From Oscarella lobularis (Eukaryota > Porifera > Homoscleromorpha > Homosclerophorida > Oscarellidae): DNA of 64,000 nt. The notes beneath the pieces are model-generated. The model did no database searches. It worked only from the letters and a program-made list of their open reading frames with translations, and was not told the DNA's origin. Position 1 is the stretch's first letter. Each line of letters starts with the position of its first letter. A program made the position numbers and the translations under genes. The stretch lies in NCBI RefSeq assembly GCF_947507565.1, contig NC_089186.1, positions 1,798,001 through 1,862,000 on the forward strand. The letters are read 5' to 3'. Shown piece after piece: positions 9,331-20,868 of the stretch.

Positions 9331-9957
9331 CTCCTCGTCGCGACGCTCTACTACGCTTTCAACGCCCACGCGTGGACGAGGTACGCGAACGAGTCCGGCA
9401 TGCCGTGCGAACGCCCCAAAGCCGATATATCGACGCTGGTGCGCTACACGCACGCCGTCATCGACGTCCTGGAAGAACTCGACGTTTCGTACTATCTCAT
9501 GTACGGAACGCTGTGGGGCGCGCTGCGCAACGGCGGTCCCCTGCCGTGGGACTACGACGCCGACATCGGCGTCGACGGCGACGCGCTCGCCAAGTACACG
9601 CATAAGCAGATCGTCGATGCTTTCGCGCGTCGTCGGCTCGTCGTCACGTGGAGCGATCGGCGCGGACGCTACAAGGTCGTCTGTCCGGACGCGGATGAAA
9701 TAGAAGGAATCGACGTCATGCCGTTCTACGATTATTGGCGCGACGGAATGATGCGTAGGCGCGGTATAGAGAGTTGGGTGTTTTTTATCAATTATCGCGT
9801 GCATCACACGTTTCCCGCCCGACTCGTTTCGAAGCCGCTGCCCGTTCTTTCGTTCGGCGGGCGCAATGTCACGGTGCCTCGAGGCGGCATCGAAATACAG
9901 AAGTACTTGTACAGAGGCGATTGGTACAAAGAGGTTCCACCGTTAGGATGTGAATAA
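9232..9957 (+). CDS. LicD/fukutin-like phosphotransferase, copy D
   Basis: Single-exon gene of up to 241 residues, almost identical to copy C over the LicD domain (GTLWGALRNGG, PWDYDADIGV, VMPFYDYW, LSFGGRNVTVPR). The N-terminus differs: a hydrophobic anchor of about 17 residues follows the RSFAG segment. Two starts are possible, the ATG at 9232, which lies inside a TGACGTCA palindrome, or the ATG at 9274 nearer the anchor; the second gives an N-terminus more like that of copy C. Intact DNAAF2 starts about 150 bases after the stop. Near identity with copy C suggests recent duplication or gene conversion. Role inferred as for copies A to C. Confidence 0.84.
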   Translation: MTSSTTEFPLFHNNMHVQLGNRSFAGITVTVVVLLVATLYYAFNAHAWTRYANESGMPCERPKADISTLVRYTHAVIDVLEELDVSYYLMYGTLWGALRNGGPLPWDYDADIGVDGDALAKYTHKQIVDAFARRRLVVTWSDRRGRYKVVCPDADEIEGIDVMPFYDYWRDGMMRRRGIESWVFFINYRVHHTFPARLVSKPLPVLSFGGRNVTVPRGGIEIQKYLYRGDWYKEVPPLGCE

Positions 9958-9982
9958 TAACTAAATAGTGATTGGAAACAAT

Positions 9983-10051
9983 CGGCATGAGCTGGCATCG
10001 TAGATGGCATGAGCAATGGCATGAGGGCATGGGCGCATGAGCTGAGGGCAT
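9983..10051 (+). repeat. Short GGCATGAG-type tandem repeat
   Basis: The motif GGCATGAG and near variants (GGCATGTG, CGCATGAG, GGCATCGT) recur about seven times in 70 bases between LicD copy D and DNAAF2. The equivalent interval after LicD copy C has only one GAGCTGGCA remnant, so the expansion happened after the duplication. Confidence 0.6.
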
Positions 10052-10109
10052 GTGATTTGTTATTTTTTTTTTTTCTAAAGCGCGTTACACGAGCAGACCA
10101 TCGTCCGAA

Positions 10110-12803
10110 ATGACGTCGAAACTCGACATGACGGCCGATGTACGACGCTAAAACGCGACGAAGAGATGCGATTGCTTATAGGCCCGCTCTTTCTTTTCAC
10201 TCGCCGCGCTCCTTTCGTCTCAGGAATTGGAAAGAATCAAAAGCGCTTTCGCGAACGAGGAATTTCGAAAACTGTTTCGCGAGTACGCCGAAGAACTGTC
10301 CGATCCCAAGCTGCGCGAAGTACGATTGCAGAAACGCGCGGGAAACCTCGAAAAAAATGGATTTTTCGTTTTTAGCAATACGAAAACGACATTCAAGCCA
10401 TGGAAGCAACGAAAGGTCGTGACGTCAAATTTGTCAAACCAGATGTATAATTCGATAATTGAATTAACTAACTAATTAATTAAAATTATTATAATTTAGC
10501 CTGGCTTTGTTTTCATAACGTTTGATAGTAGCAAGAGAAAAGTCGTTGTTAACGTGTGCATGTCCGATTTGATTGACAAGCCGACGAAAGTGATGTCAAC
10601 CAAAGATGGAAAGTACGCAGCATGCGTAGAATTTGTATTTTTAAATAAAGAAAATGATTAAATAAATTAAGGCGTTTAGGTCTGGAGTATCTCTCTCCTT
10701 GCCTCACATCGCCAATCACGGTCGTTCAGAAGTAGATAAAGGTTTGAAATTAATTAAAATAGATATTATAGGCAGTTTTCTGGTGTGTGACGTAGGCGGG
10801 ACTAGTTGCACTGTTTTCGATGTTCTCTTTCACCCGGCCGCTTTAGAAGAAGCCCAGATTGTACGTACATAGTTTTTTTTTAAAAACCCCCCTGTGGCTA
10901 TCCGCGCATTTTTCTATAGAGTAAACGTTTCAGGCAGACGCTGATCGATTCGGCGATTGATAGCGTCGAAAAAGTGGCCGAAATGAAGCTAAACCGAGAA
11001 GGTATTTTTTTTAAAAAATGCTCTTCCTTCTTTGTATCTTTTTCTTCCTCGAAGCCGTCAAGTTGCCGAAGAAGAGATACTTCGGAACGCCCAAGTCCGT
11101 CATGATGAGACGACCGAACGACGAGGAGAAGGAGGCCGAAGAGAAGCCAAACGAACGTTCGGCTAATAACGGTCGCGCGAGTGCGAGCGACGTTCCGGAG
11201 CCAAGGGAATCGGAGCGAAAGCCCCAGTACAAAATTATTCATCGTGGGTACGTCGACTATCAGGATTATACCATAGGAAGGTATAGTGGAGGAGAAGATT
11301 TCTTCTCTCGCCAATAATAATAATAATAATAATAATATGAGATGTGTAGTACTAAAGGATCGCGTCCAAAGGAACTTGTCATCACTATTGATCTTCCTGA
11401 ATGCGTAATTTTTGTGGGGGTGGGGTCTATATATCTCATACATCTGTCTTCTCAGCTATCAGCAAAGGACTTGGCTCTTGACGTCACAAAGAATCGTCTC
11501 GAGTTGGAGTGCGCCGCGCACGACTATCGTCTTGACGTACGCGAGAAAAAAACCGGGGGGCCACGGATACGATAAAACAGTCCTCATATTCTTTTTCTAG
11601 TTGAAGTTGCCCTACGCGGTCGACGAGGAGTCGAGTAGCGCTAAGTTCGATAAGAAAAAACGTCAGCTCGTCGTCGTACTGCTCGTCGTCTCGCCGGAGC
11701 CGCCACGCCAACTGGAGTGAGAGCGACGCGGAAGTGCAGATCGGAATTTTACTTTCTAATTATTTATTTAAAAAAATAGACCAATGATGACGATGAAACC
11801 CGCGCTACCCGAGTTCACTCACTGGCAGGACGAAACGAGCGTCACACTCGCAGCTCGAGTACCGAACGTTCGAGAGGAAAACGTCAAGATGCAAGTCACT
11901 TCGACGACGGTATATATAATGCACCGCGTAGATGAGGGGAGAGGGCCCCTAGCTCAGCTTTTCTTTGTCCATTCGAAGGCCTCTTTGACTTTCTTCGTTG
12001 GAAATCCCGCTTCTGATTCGTACTCGCTGTGCGTGCGAACCCGTCTATCGCCTGCCGACGATCGATTCTCTCCTTCTGACTCTAAATTTCACGTTGTCGA
12101 CGAAGAACGTCTTATCGTTTGTCTGGCGAAGGAGAGAACGAGCTGTCGTCTATGGAACAATATTTTCGTCGGCGAGTCCTTTGATTCTTTGCAAGTAAAC
12201 AGTATGACGTAGTCCCTCGAAAGAAAGTCGATTTTTTTTAATTTCAGGAAGTTTTATTTCTGGTTGATGATCATCTTCCCGTTGCCGAAAGTCAACAGGA
12301 AAATGACGTGAGAAAGAGAGAGAAATAGAGCAAATTCTTAGTACCTGAGTTCTCTAGGAAGGCAATAGTGCCGTTTTATGCCCCGTCGTTCAATCCGACA
12401 ATTCAGAAAACGTAGTAATAGAGTTCGCTGAGAAAAACGAGGAACGCGTTGGTAAAGAAGCCAAATATGAATATCCCCCTCATGCCCACTTGGTTTTAAT
12501 ATCATAGATACGGAAACTGCTGAAAGATCGTTAGAGCGAAAGTGGCCTGTCACCGAATACGAGCTGCAGCAGGAAGACGCGGAAAATGACGAGGGAAATC
12601 GAAACGGCGAAAGCGAAGTGAAGAGCGTCGCGCCGGCGCCCGTTTCTAAACCCGCCACCGCCGCCGTCAAATCAGAGACCCCCAAGTAAGTGTAGATGCT
12701 AGCTAGCTAGCTAGCTAGAAAGCAAAGAGACGTTGTTTGACGTTTCTGTTTCTCCAGAGACGTCGAATTAGAAAGCGAATTTATATTTGATCTCGACTCG
12801 TAA
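10110..12803 (+). CDS. DNAAF2: Dynein axonemal assembly factor 2 (kintoun)
   Basis: Cytoplasmic PIH1-domain co-chaperone needed to preassemble axonemal dynein arms. Exons read: 10110-10139, 10224-10319, 10376-10444, 10500-10612, 10680-10741, 10772-10860, 10920-11001, 11055-11280, 11350-11404, 11456-11536, 11601 to about 11715, then exons to a stop at 12801-12803. The N-terminal PIH1 part shows FRKLFREYAEEL, VKFVKPDPG, VNVCMSD and VFDVLFHP; the second part shows YVDYQDYT, RPKELVITIDLPE, HDYRLD and LKLPYAVDEE, as in human kintoun. A further CS-like stretch (WQDETSVTLAARV) follows, then a long acidic tail ending ESEFIFDLDS, a typical family end. This is the functional copy; a broken one lies at 7599-8565. 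Its presence says the organism builds motile cilia. Confidence 0.93.
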
Positions 12804-12845
12804 CAAGTACACGAAGCAGATAGAGAGATAGATACAGAAGTGCGG

Positions 12846-13667
12846 TTATTTCTTCTTTGATTTCTTTCCCTGTTTCTTTCCGCTTGATCCCGCGTCCGCT
12901 TGGGCTCCCTGACCGCTGCCGCCCCCGCCCCCGCCGCCTCCCGTCCCTCTAGTTAGCCTCGATTTCAATTTCGGAATCATCGACGCGACAAACAAATAGA
13001 TAGCTTTTCCTAATCGCAAATCGTAGAATTTCTTTGAAAAACTAGTACTAATATAGTCTTATTTACTATTGGGGAACTCGTCCTTGCAAGGCTCCCCCCT
13101 TTCGTTTTGAATCTGAACGCGAACTCTTCCCGCGAACGTAGGGTCTTTGCTCCAATCCCTCGGGTAGTGCTTCGACGACTGCAAAATAGCACATAGAGAA
13201 TCAGGGAGGGGGTCACAAGTCTATAGGATCAGTTCTATGACTATAGAATGTTATGTAAGCATGGAACGGAGATTGGTAAGGGGAAATATGAGAAAGCCTT
13301 CTAATACTGCAACAATCTGACGAAGCGAGGTTCTACTGTACTCTAGGAATAATCTCCATGGTGATCATACCTCTACTTCTACTTGCAGTCCCTGGCTCGT
13401 GCAAACGTCTCGTATCTCGTTACACGTCGGATGATCCACTGCCTGAACGTCGTTTTTTGAGAAGGGGCTAAAGGGTCTGTGCACTGCTACTTTGGCTTTG
13501 GCTATTCTTCGTCCCTCTTGAGCCGTTTTTCGTGCGTTTAGGTACGCCGGATATATGCAGATCCATCTGCATGGAAAAGTATTACGAGACTGCAAGAGAA
13601 GCGTGCGAGTCTACCGCTTTGGGTTCGACGGATCGCTTGGGAGATGAAGATCTTGAGCAGCAGCCAT
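12846..13667 (-). CDS. SRP19: Signal recognition particle 19 kDa protein
   Basis: Binds SRP RNA and helps SRP54 join the particle that targets secretory proteins to the ER. On the minus strand exon 1 (13615-13667) encodes MAAAQDLHLPSDPSNPKR and splices to 13566, giving RWICIYPAYLNARKT. A short intron interrupts the next part (after AKAK, before AVDHPTCNEI). Then come a GRVRVQIQNE exon and a last exon with MIPKLKSR and a glycine-rich, lysine-rich tail ending KKQGKKSKKK. This matches the human protein in order and length. Its stop codon is only 42 bases from that of DNAAF2 on the other strand. Confidence 0.94.
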
Positions 13668-13838
13668 TTTGGAATCTACACGCGCGCTAAGCGGCGCGCC
13701 AAGGTAAGTGACCACATAGTGATACAGTATCACAGTACGGTTATCGTTAGAATTATGAGGGCTACAGTACAGCAAACCACACTAAGTGCTTAGCTCGGTT
13801 TTTATTTTAAATAGGCAAGAGAATTAATTAATATTACT

Positions 13839-15672
13839 CTAGGCCTTTCGTGATAGTATCTCTTGTACTAACGCAATAAGAAGGGCACTTTCGTGACTAT
13901 AGGCAAGCCCTTGGGCGCACGTAACGGCATCGGACGTGTACTGGGCGGCCAAATCCCGAGTCCTCTGCAGTCCATCACTCTACATACAAACGATATACTG
14001 TACACGATGCACTAATAAGTGAAGAAATCCAACTTTACATTTTTTACTGCGTCCCAAGCTTTTTCGACGTCATTCGGTTGACTAAATCGTCGCAGTATTA
14101 GACTATCTAGTTCGGGATACTGCGACAGAAAAAAATTATTATAACCAATAGATACTACACTAGTAGTGTTACCGTTTCTGAAGCGAATAAGACGGGCGCC
14201 GTTGCAAGTCCTAGTTTCAAGTCGGCCGCTACGGGTTTTCCTAGTATATCGGACGTCGAAACGAAGTCGAGCATGTCGTCAACGAGCTAAGGCACAAACG
14301 AAATAACCCACCCTTAGTAGAATGCATAAGATGTTCACACCATAATACTGTACGTAGAAATTTGGGGGGTTTAGATATTGACAAAGAACCACTGCCTATG
14401 CTACCCTCTCTGAGTATCTCTACCTGGAAAGCGATTCCTAGATTTCTTCCGTATTGATACGCTAGATCGGAAACGCTTTGACTTGTTCCGGCGAGCAGTG
14501 CCACCTACATGCATGACAGTGTCTTTCCCTGGCCCGTTCTCACTCGTCTCTATGACTGTGTCGTACCGCCTGACAGCTCAATGCTAATAGGCTGGCCGTT
14601 TTTCTAAACGTCTTTTCCATGTAGTGAGCGAAACGATCGGCGGTCGTCTCTCGCGTTCCCAACTGCATCACTTCTCCTGAAATTTTTAATTAAAAAATAT
14701 TAATATAATTAACTAAGCATCGTTTTCCTTTGTACCTTTAACGAGACTGTCCAGAACGTGAGCAAGCAATTCTACTACGAAGGGATTTCCTATTCGCGAT
14801 AGCGCAATCGACGATCTCGCCAAAATGTAGTCCCCAGAAAATACAGACTATAAATAAATAAATAAATAAATAAAATAACGTGCGCCTTGGGACCATCTCT
14901 CTATCTATCTACTTTCTTTGTGCCCCACACTAGGTGAGACACTGGTTGGCCTCGACGAGTCTGTGCTTGATCAATGACGTCATCGTGAACCAGGGTGGCC
15001 GTGTGGATCATTTCGGAGACCATGGCAACGGTGAGCTGCTCTTCGGTCACCTCACTTTGAAGCGGAAAGATAATAACCGATTTATTAATTTATTTACTAA
15101 TTAAACCTGTTTGATTTTAGTTGAGTTTTGTTGCACGCTCTCGCCATGAGAAGGGCAACGAGAGGGCGGAATAGCTTCCCTTGTTTTTTGAAGTAGTATT
15201 GACTGGCGTGCTTAAGACCGGGCAAGCGACATACATCCAATTCCTTTAGGAGAGATCAAAAGGTATAGAATTAAAAATTTAAAAAGCATTGATCTGATCT
15301 GTATTTACAGTTTCAATTTAAATTCGAGTATTATTAATTCATACGTCATAATCATTCAAAAAAATAAAGGTAAATCATAATCATTTTCGATTCAAAAACG
15401 CTGACTAAGGATTTTTTTTATAAAGTCTCTTGCATCAGACGTCTAATGTAATTAGTTCCCCCCCGGAATACCTTTCCTATTCTCTCTGTTACTCGTTCTA
15501 GATCTTTTCTGACTATTTCCTTGGCGTTGAATTGTGCCGAATTCGCCTGCGAAAACATCGACCTAGCCAGCGAAAAATTGATCCAGCTTCGTATGTCGAG
15601 AGCATTGAGAATTCGCTCCTGCGAAACTGACCGGCTGGTTGTGAAGAGCGCCGAAAGCGTACGCCGTCTCAT
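13839..15672 (-). CDS. PDSS1: All-trans polyprenyl diphosphate synthase, PDSS1-like
   Basis: Makes the long prenyl tail of ubiquinone in mitochondria, as subunit 1 of the decaprenyl diphosphate synthase. The first exon starts at the ATG at 15672 with a basic, serine-rich stretch that fits a mitochondrial presequence and ends about ERVTERIGK. Later exons give [29 protein letters not shown] (first aspartate-rich motif, DDVID) with RRGQPVSH, then [20 protein letters not shown] (second aspartate-rich motif, DDMLD) and [20 protein letters not shown]. The last exon ends QEILSRKA with the stop at 13839-13841. Both metal-binding motifs are intact, which fits the catalytic subunit 1 rather than PDSS2. 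Exon borders in the middle were not all fixed. Confidence 0.92.
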
Positions 15673-15956
15673 AAACGAGCAGAAATCACGCCCGTTTTTA
15701 GGGGCGACCCACTTGTCCTAACGCGCGCGCACGCGACTACAACACGCCGCATCGCGTCCGGGACCCGATCGAAATTCACACCGCGACCACAGAAGAAAAA
15801 AACGCCGCCTTTTCGACGACTCGAGCGTCTCGAACTGGCACAATAGTACGCCTATCGTGCGCTCTCGCGCGCCGGACGATCGAATATTCGCCTAGGAGGG
15901 GAGATCGCGCGACGCCGCCTCCCCATCGCTTCGCTCAACGCGCTTCGAGCGAACCC
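15673..15956. promoter_or_regulatory. Shared upstream region of PDSS1 and BAZ2-like gene
   Basis: 284 GC-rich bases separate two divergent start codons, so both promoters must fit here. No TATA box is evident. CG-rich hexamers such as GCGCGCGC near 15724 are frequent. The call rests on gene arrangement only. Confidence 0.5.
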
Positions 15957-18900
15957 ATGGAGCCGAACGAACGTCCCCAAACGCCCTACTCGTGGCCGAA
16001 CGGTGCGCGCAAACCGCGGGGGGGCCCCTCCGCAAAACGAAACCCGATCTAATTTAAAAAAAATCCGCAGGGACGTATCCCGTCTACGGAAGTGGCCTTC
16101 TTCCGTCGCCGTACATGATGGCTCCCCCGTCGCCGCTCTCCGCTCCCAGTCATCTATCCCCGTATCTATTTTCTCCGCATCCGGGTAGCGATTGGTGGTC
16201 GCGTCACTACATGCCGCCGCCGCCGCCGCCGCCGCCGCCACCGCATATTCACTCGAGTTACTATGGAAACGGTGCTAGTGGAATTCCCTGGGCACCTCCC
16301 CCGCTTCTCGCTGCGCCTCCCTCAATGAATCCTTATAGTCAATTACCTCCTCCTCCTCCTCCTCCTTGGATCAATCCCCCTCCTGTACATATGCCACATC
16401 AACATCAAGAGAATAATGTAGAAGATGATGATAATGACAAAGACGTCGTCGCCGCCGCCGTTTCTCCCGCCGTTCCAACCCCCGCGTCCCCGTCCTCCGT
16501 CCCGTCGATCGACAACGACAACGACAACGACGCGTCCTACGTTCCCCCGTCGATGACGACGGCAACGCCAGCGACGACGACGTCGAAGCTTCAACGCAAT
16601 AACGTCGTCGCACCCGCATCGGCGACGTCGCCGTCGATTCTCCCGAAGAAGCGACGCAGCAAAGTCGTCGATCGAAAAACAATCGAACTTCCGCTCGCCT
16701 TGGGCTGGCGTCGTCAAGTGCGCCGTCGCGAACCCGTCGTCGTCGAGGGAACGTCGTCGTCGTCGTCGTCGCCGGCAAAAACGGAGGTCGTCTACGTGGC
16801 GCCGTGCGGCAAACGCCTTCGCTCCTACGCGGCAATCGACGACTACATCAACGCTCACGATCTCGCCGATCGACTCGCGTTGGAGAACTTCAGCTTCAGC
16901 GCGAAACTTCTCGTCGGCGACGTCGTCGACGCCGTCGCGGCGGCGGCGAACGAACGACGACGTCAAACAATAGATGCGACGGGAATTCTATCATCGTCGT
17001 CATTGGGATCTCGTATCGTGACGTTTCCGTATTCGTCTTCCGCTTTCGGCGACGTCGTCATGACGTGCGAGTTCTTCGCGACGTTTCGCGGATTTCTTCG
17101 TCTCGTCGCTCCGTCGTCGTCGTCGTCGTCGTCGCTTGACGTCGATTTTCTTCTGCGACGCGACGTCGTCGTCGACGCGTGTCGTCGTCTCTTGACGATT
17201 CTCATCGACGAGCGCGACGAGCCGATTCGGACGCAGTGCAACGGGATCGTGCGCGGCGACGATGTCGACGCGAGAACGTTGTCCGAGATTTTGAGATTGG
17301 TTCTCGTCGCCGCCGCGGAGTCGACGGCTATCGTCGTCGATTTGACCCTTTTGATGCGCGAGTCGTTTTTCGCTTTGGACGTCGGCGTGCGAGCGACGAT
17401 CGTCGCGTTTCTCGTCAACGAGGTGATGGGGTCCAAGGCGTTTGGCGTGCACTTGGAACGGCATCAGGAGCGCGTGCACGCGTTGAGGAAGGAGAAGTGG
17501 AGCGTGGAGTGCGATTTGAGACGGTTGAAGGGGATGCTCGACGGCGAGGGCGGCGATGACGAGGAGCGACGGGGAACGGCGGCGGCGGCGGCGGCGAGCG
17601 ACGAGGAGAGCGACGGCGACGGCGACGGGAACGTCGGGAATAATCATCTGCACACGGTATGACGAAGTAGATATTGAAGTAGTTCTTAGAAGCTCAGTTT
17701 CGAAATCCTGAGCTTTAATTATTCTCCGCTTTTAACTAACTCGTAGTCTTTTCTGCGTAGAACGCTGTCGATCGAGCGGAAACGAAGAAAGAGATTTCAA
17801 AATTGACAGCCGTAACGCATTATTTGAGATCTAAATTCAATATCATTCTATTACATTTTTTACGTTCTTCCAGTTGAAGTCCCAGTGCCAGGAGAAACTT
17901 CACGTTGCCATGAAAACGCTGAGATCATTGTCGTTGGGCGAAGATCGTCACGGTCGTCGTTACTGGTGTCTCCCGCACTGCAGCAGCACGGGAGTTTTCG
18001 TAGAAGAAACGGAGCGCCAGAGAAATACAAAGGTATACACACACATAGGAGGACTCAATTATGTATTCATAAGATAAGAGACACTGAACGTCGTCCTTAC
18101 AGGAGAACCACTTTAAGAAATCGTCGAAAGTCGAGACGTCGTCGCCTATCCAAGGTTTCCCTTTTAGACTATTTTATAATATCTCGATTTTCTGAATTTT
18201 TTTAGAAGGATGGTGGCTGATTAGCGATGCGGATCAATTGGCAGCCGTGGCCAAGTCGCTGAATCGAAAGTGAACGAATACGCACGTGGTAAATATTTTT
18301 TATTTTCTTCTTCTTCTTCTCAGGGACTTTCGCGAGAAAGAACTCTATAAGAATCTCACTGAGAAAGTCGATCGATTCTCGTCTAGAAAGAAAGGTAAAT
18401 CAAAAACGCGCGTTTTGAATTTTTTCGGGACGGAACGCCGTCGTTTCTCCGAAAGGTTTCCGCATAAATAATCTTCCCTCGGAGCCCGTCGATTTCTCAT
18501 CGGAAACCGATCGGGAGTACGAGCAGCTTTTGGAGGATATAACCAACTTAGAGGAGAGACTACTATCCGCCAGTCTACAGTCGAAAGTGCGACAAAAAGA
18601 AAAGAAAAAATCCGAGAGTCCAAATCATTTTTTCTCTTAGGGTTGGACTCCTTTTAGTCGAGAAACGGACGGCGAGGACGACAGCAATTGTGAGATTGAG
18701 AGGGGTTTTAGGTGTAGGTGTTTTCCTTATGCGTTCTACTGCAGACTCGTCGTTGGAAATCGCCTCGCGACGGCTCATTCAAATCGAACAGGCGACCGAG
18801 CGTCGATATCTGAAGCCGCCTCTTCAAGAAACGTTGGGCGGGAGAGCAAATGAAGAAAAAATCAATAAATAGAAGGCGTTTGTGTTTTTAGAAAACAGCT

Positions 18901-20868
18901 GACGTCTCGAATGCTCGCCGGCGGAACGGGCCAATCGCAGGAGAACGACGACGACGACGACGACAACGTCGGAATGTGAATCGAAGCTTTAGTGTATAGA
19001 GAGATTTTTTTAATTAAAGTTTGATTGCAGCGCTGCTTGCGACGACGACGACGTGCCGTCGGTTTCCGAGGGTCTGCTCCTTTGGCGAGCTGCCGTCAGT
19101 CGAGCGACGTCGCCGTCTCAACTCCAGGTCTGCTTGAGTCATTTAGAGAAGTCGATATCGTGGGAGAAGTCCATTATGAAAGTGGTCAGTTTTCCGAGAA
19201 CGTGTGGGGGGGATATGGTATATGACCAAAGAGTTTTTTTAATAGTTTTGCCAAGTCTGTTGTAAGGGAGACAACGAGGCTCTGCTCTTGCTCTGCGACG
19301 GTTGCGATCGAGGCGTGCACGCCTACTGCTGCAAAGTATGACGTCAGAATTTTCGAGATGTGTATATCGTTCTAGAGTCTCTCTCTCTCTCTCTCTACCT
19401 CAGCCCAAGTTGTCCGGAATACCTGAAGGCGATTGGTATTGTCACAGTTGCGTAAGAAATGTGCGTTCATAGTCAGCGCTTCTCCTTGTACTGGGGAATA
19501 TTAGTCAGACGTCTCTATGCCACTGACACGCCCTTCTATACGTGCATTTCTAAACGCTTTCTTTCTATCTTCCTAAGGTTGCTGACGAGAATCGATGCTG
19601 TCTGTGCTCTGGTAGTAGCACGACGGGAAAAATCATTTCGTGCGGTCAGTGTCCGAGAACGTTTCACATGCGCTGTCTCGATCCGCCTATGAGCCGGTAG
19701 GGAGACTCCGTGAAACCCCCCCAGAGTACAACGTACCTTTATAGAATTCCTAAGGAAGATTGGTGCTGTCCAGTGTGCGTCAAAGTGAGTTTGAGTCTTT
19801 ATTAGGATACCCCCAAGTTCGCACGTCCTCCTTTCGTACGTAGCTGATCGAGTCGTGCAGCAAGATCTCTTCCCCCTCGAAGAGACAGCGAAATGGAGGC
19901 GATGACGACGAGGAGGACGAGGACGACGTCGTCAGTTCGTGCCTATCGATTCTTCAGGATCTCGAACGCCAGCCGCAGAGCTGGCCTTTTCTCATTCCCG
20001 TCAACAAGAAGCAGGTAACGCATAGCGATGATTATAGCGCCTACAGTGCAGCATTGTTTTCCCCTATGCATGATGATAACAGGCGCTATTGTCTGTTGTT
20101 AGATACTTTAGCAGCACGCTATATTTGATTCGATTTATCGAAATAGTTACGTCCAAGTGCTCGCAGTGTCCGAAACTACGAGGATGTCCGTAATTTTCTG
20201 TTGTTGGATACCCAGGCTCCCTTTTTTTTTATTTGATTTTCACCTCGAACTACTTCTAGCTGGTTACGTCGAAGTGTCCGGAACTGTAGCGATTCCGACT
20301 ATTTTCTGTTGTTAGATACTCCCTTTTCTATTCAATTTGCGCCTCGAACTATTTCTCATTGCTAGGCGGTATCCTTTTGAATGGATCTGCTTGCAAATGA
20401 TTGACATGGTTACGTCCAAGTGCCTGCGGTGTCCGAAACTGCAGGCTTTCCGCTATTTTTTGTTGTTAGAAACAATTAGATCACACGCACTACTATAGAG
20501 TTGCGGGCCTGCATGCGTCGAATTTTTTCTGCTATTCAGGTTCCTTCCTATTACGACATCATCGAAAATCCTATGGATTTTCAAACGATTCGGGCGAAGC
20601 TGAAGGATGGGAGGTAGGCGCCCTGCATTTGACTATAAGCAATGACGACTGATTGCGTGCGTGCATCTAGTTATTCGCGTAAGGACGCCTTCGCTAACGA
20701 CGTGCGACTCGTCTTCGCAAACTGTCGCACGTTCAACGAAGACGACTCGGAGGTGCTAGAGCTCGTTTCTCATTGTTTTTATGCTGATTTTTCTCTGCAT
20801 GCGTCAAGGTTGGCATAGCTGGACTCCTCCTAAGCAAATATTTCGAAAGGCGATGGAAGTGCAATTAG
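15957..20868 (+). CDS. BAZ2-like chromatin reader (TAM/MBD, DDT, two PHD, bromodomain)
   Basis: Large multi-exon nuclear protein of the BAZ2A/BAZ2B (TIP5) type, non-catalytic partner of ISWI remodellers in vertebrates. Exon 1 is 15957-16002 and a long exon 2 is 16071-17656. Exon 2 encodes a proline-rich N-terminus, a TAM/MBD-like domain (about residues 215-275; IELPLALGWRRQ, CGKRLRSYAAIDDYI), and a DDT domain (FGDVVMTCEFFATFRGFL, near residue 340). Later exons carry a WHIM/WSD-like block (SLGEDRHGRRYWCLP), a PHD finger at about 19250-19450 (LLLCDGCDRGVHAYC), a second PHD finger at about 19580-19785 (SCGQCPRTFHMRC), and a C-terminal bromodomain at about 19920-20868 (SYYDIIENPMDF, FANCRTFNEDDSE). 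The TAM domain makes it BAZ2 rather than BAZ1 or BPTF, but vertebrate BAZ2 proteins have only one PHD finger. Confidence 0.88.
20090..20475 (+). repeat. Degenerate tandem repeat in BAZ2-like intron
   Basis: Inside the intron that splits the bromodomain, three to four diverged copies of a unit of roughly 100-150 bases can be followed. Each has GTTACGTC, then AAGTG with GTGTCCG shortly after, then TATTTTCTGTTGTTAGATAC or a variant. Units differ in length and sequence; the intron is far longer than others in the gene. Confidence 0.55.

Noticed and set aside
16343..17653. Long arginine-rich open frames antisense to the BAZ2-like exon 2
   Set aside because: They mirror GTC and GAC codon runs of the true gene. 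The sense frame carries TAM and DDT motifs and fits downstream exons.
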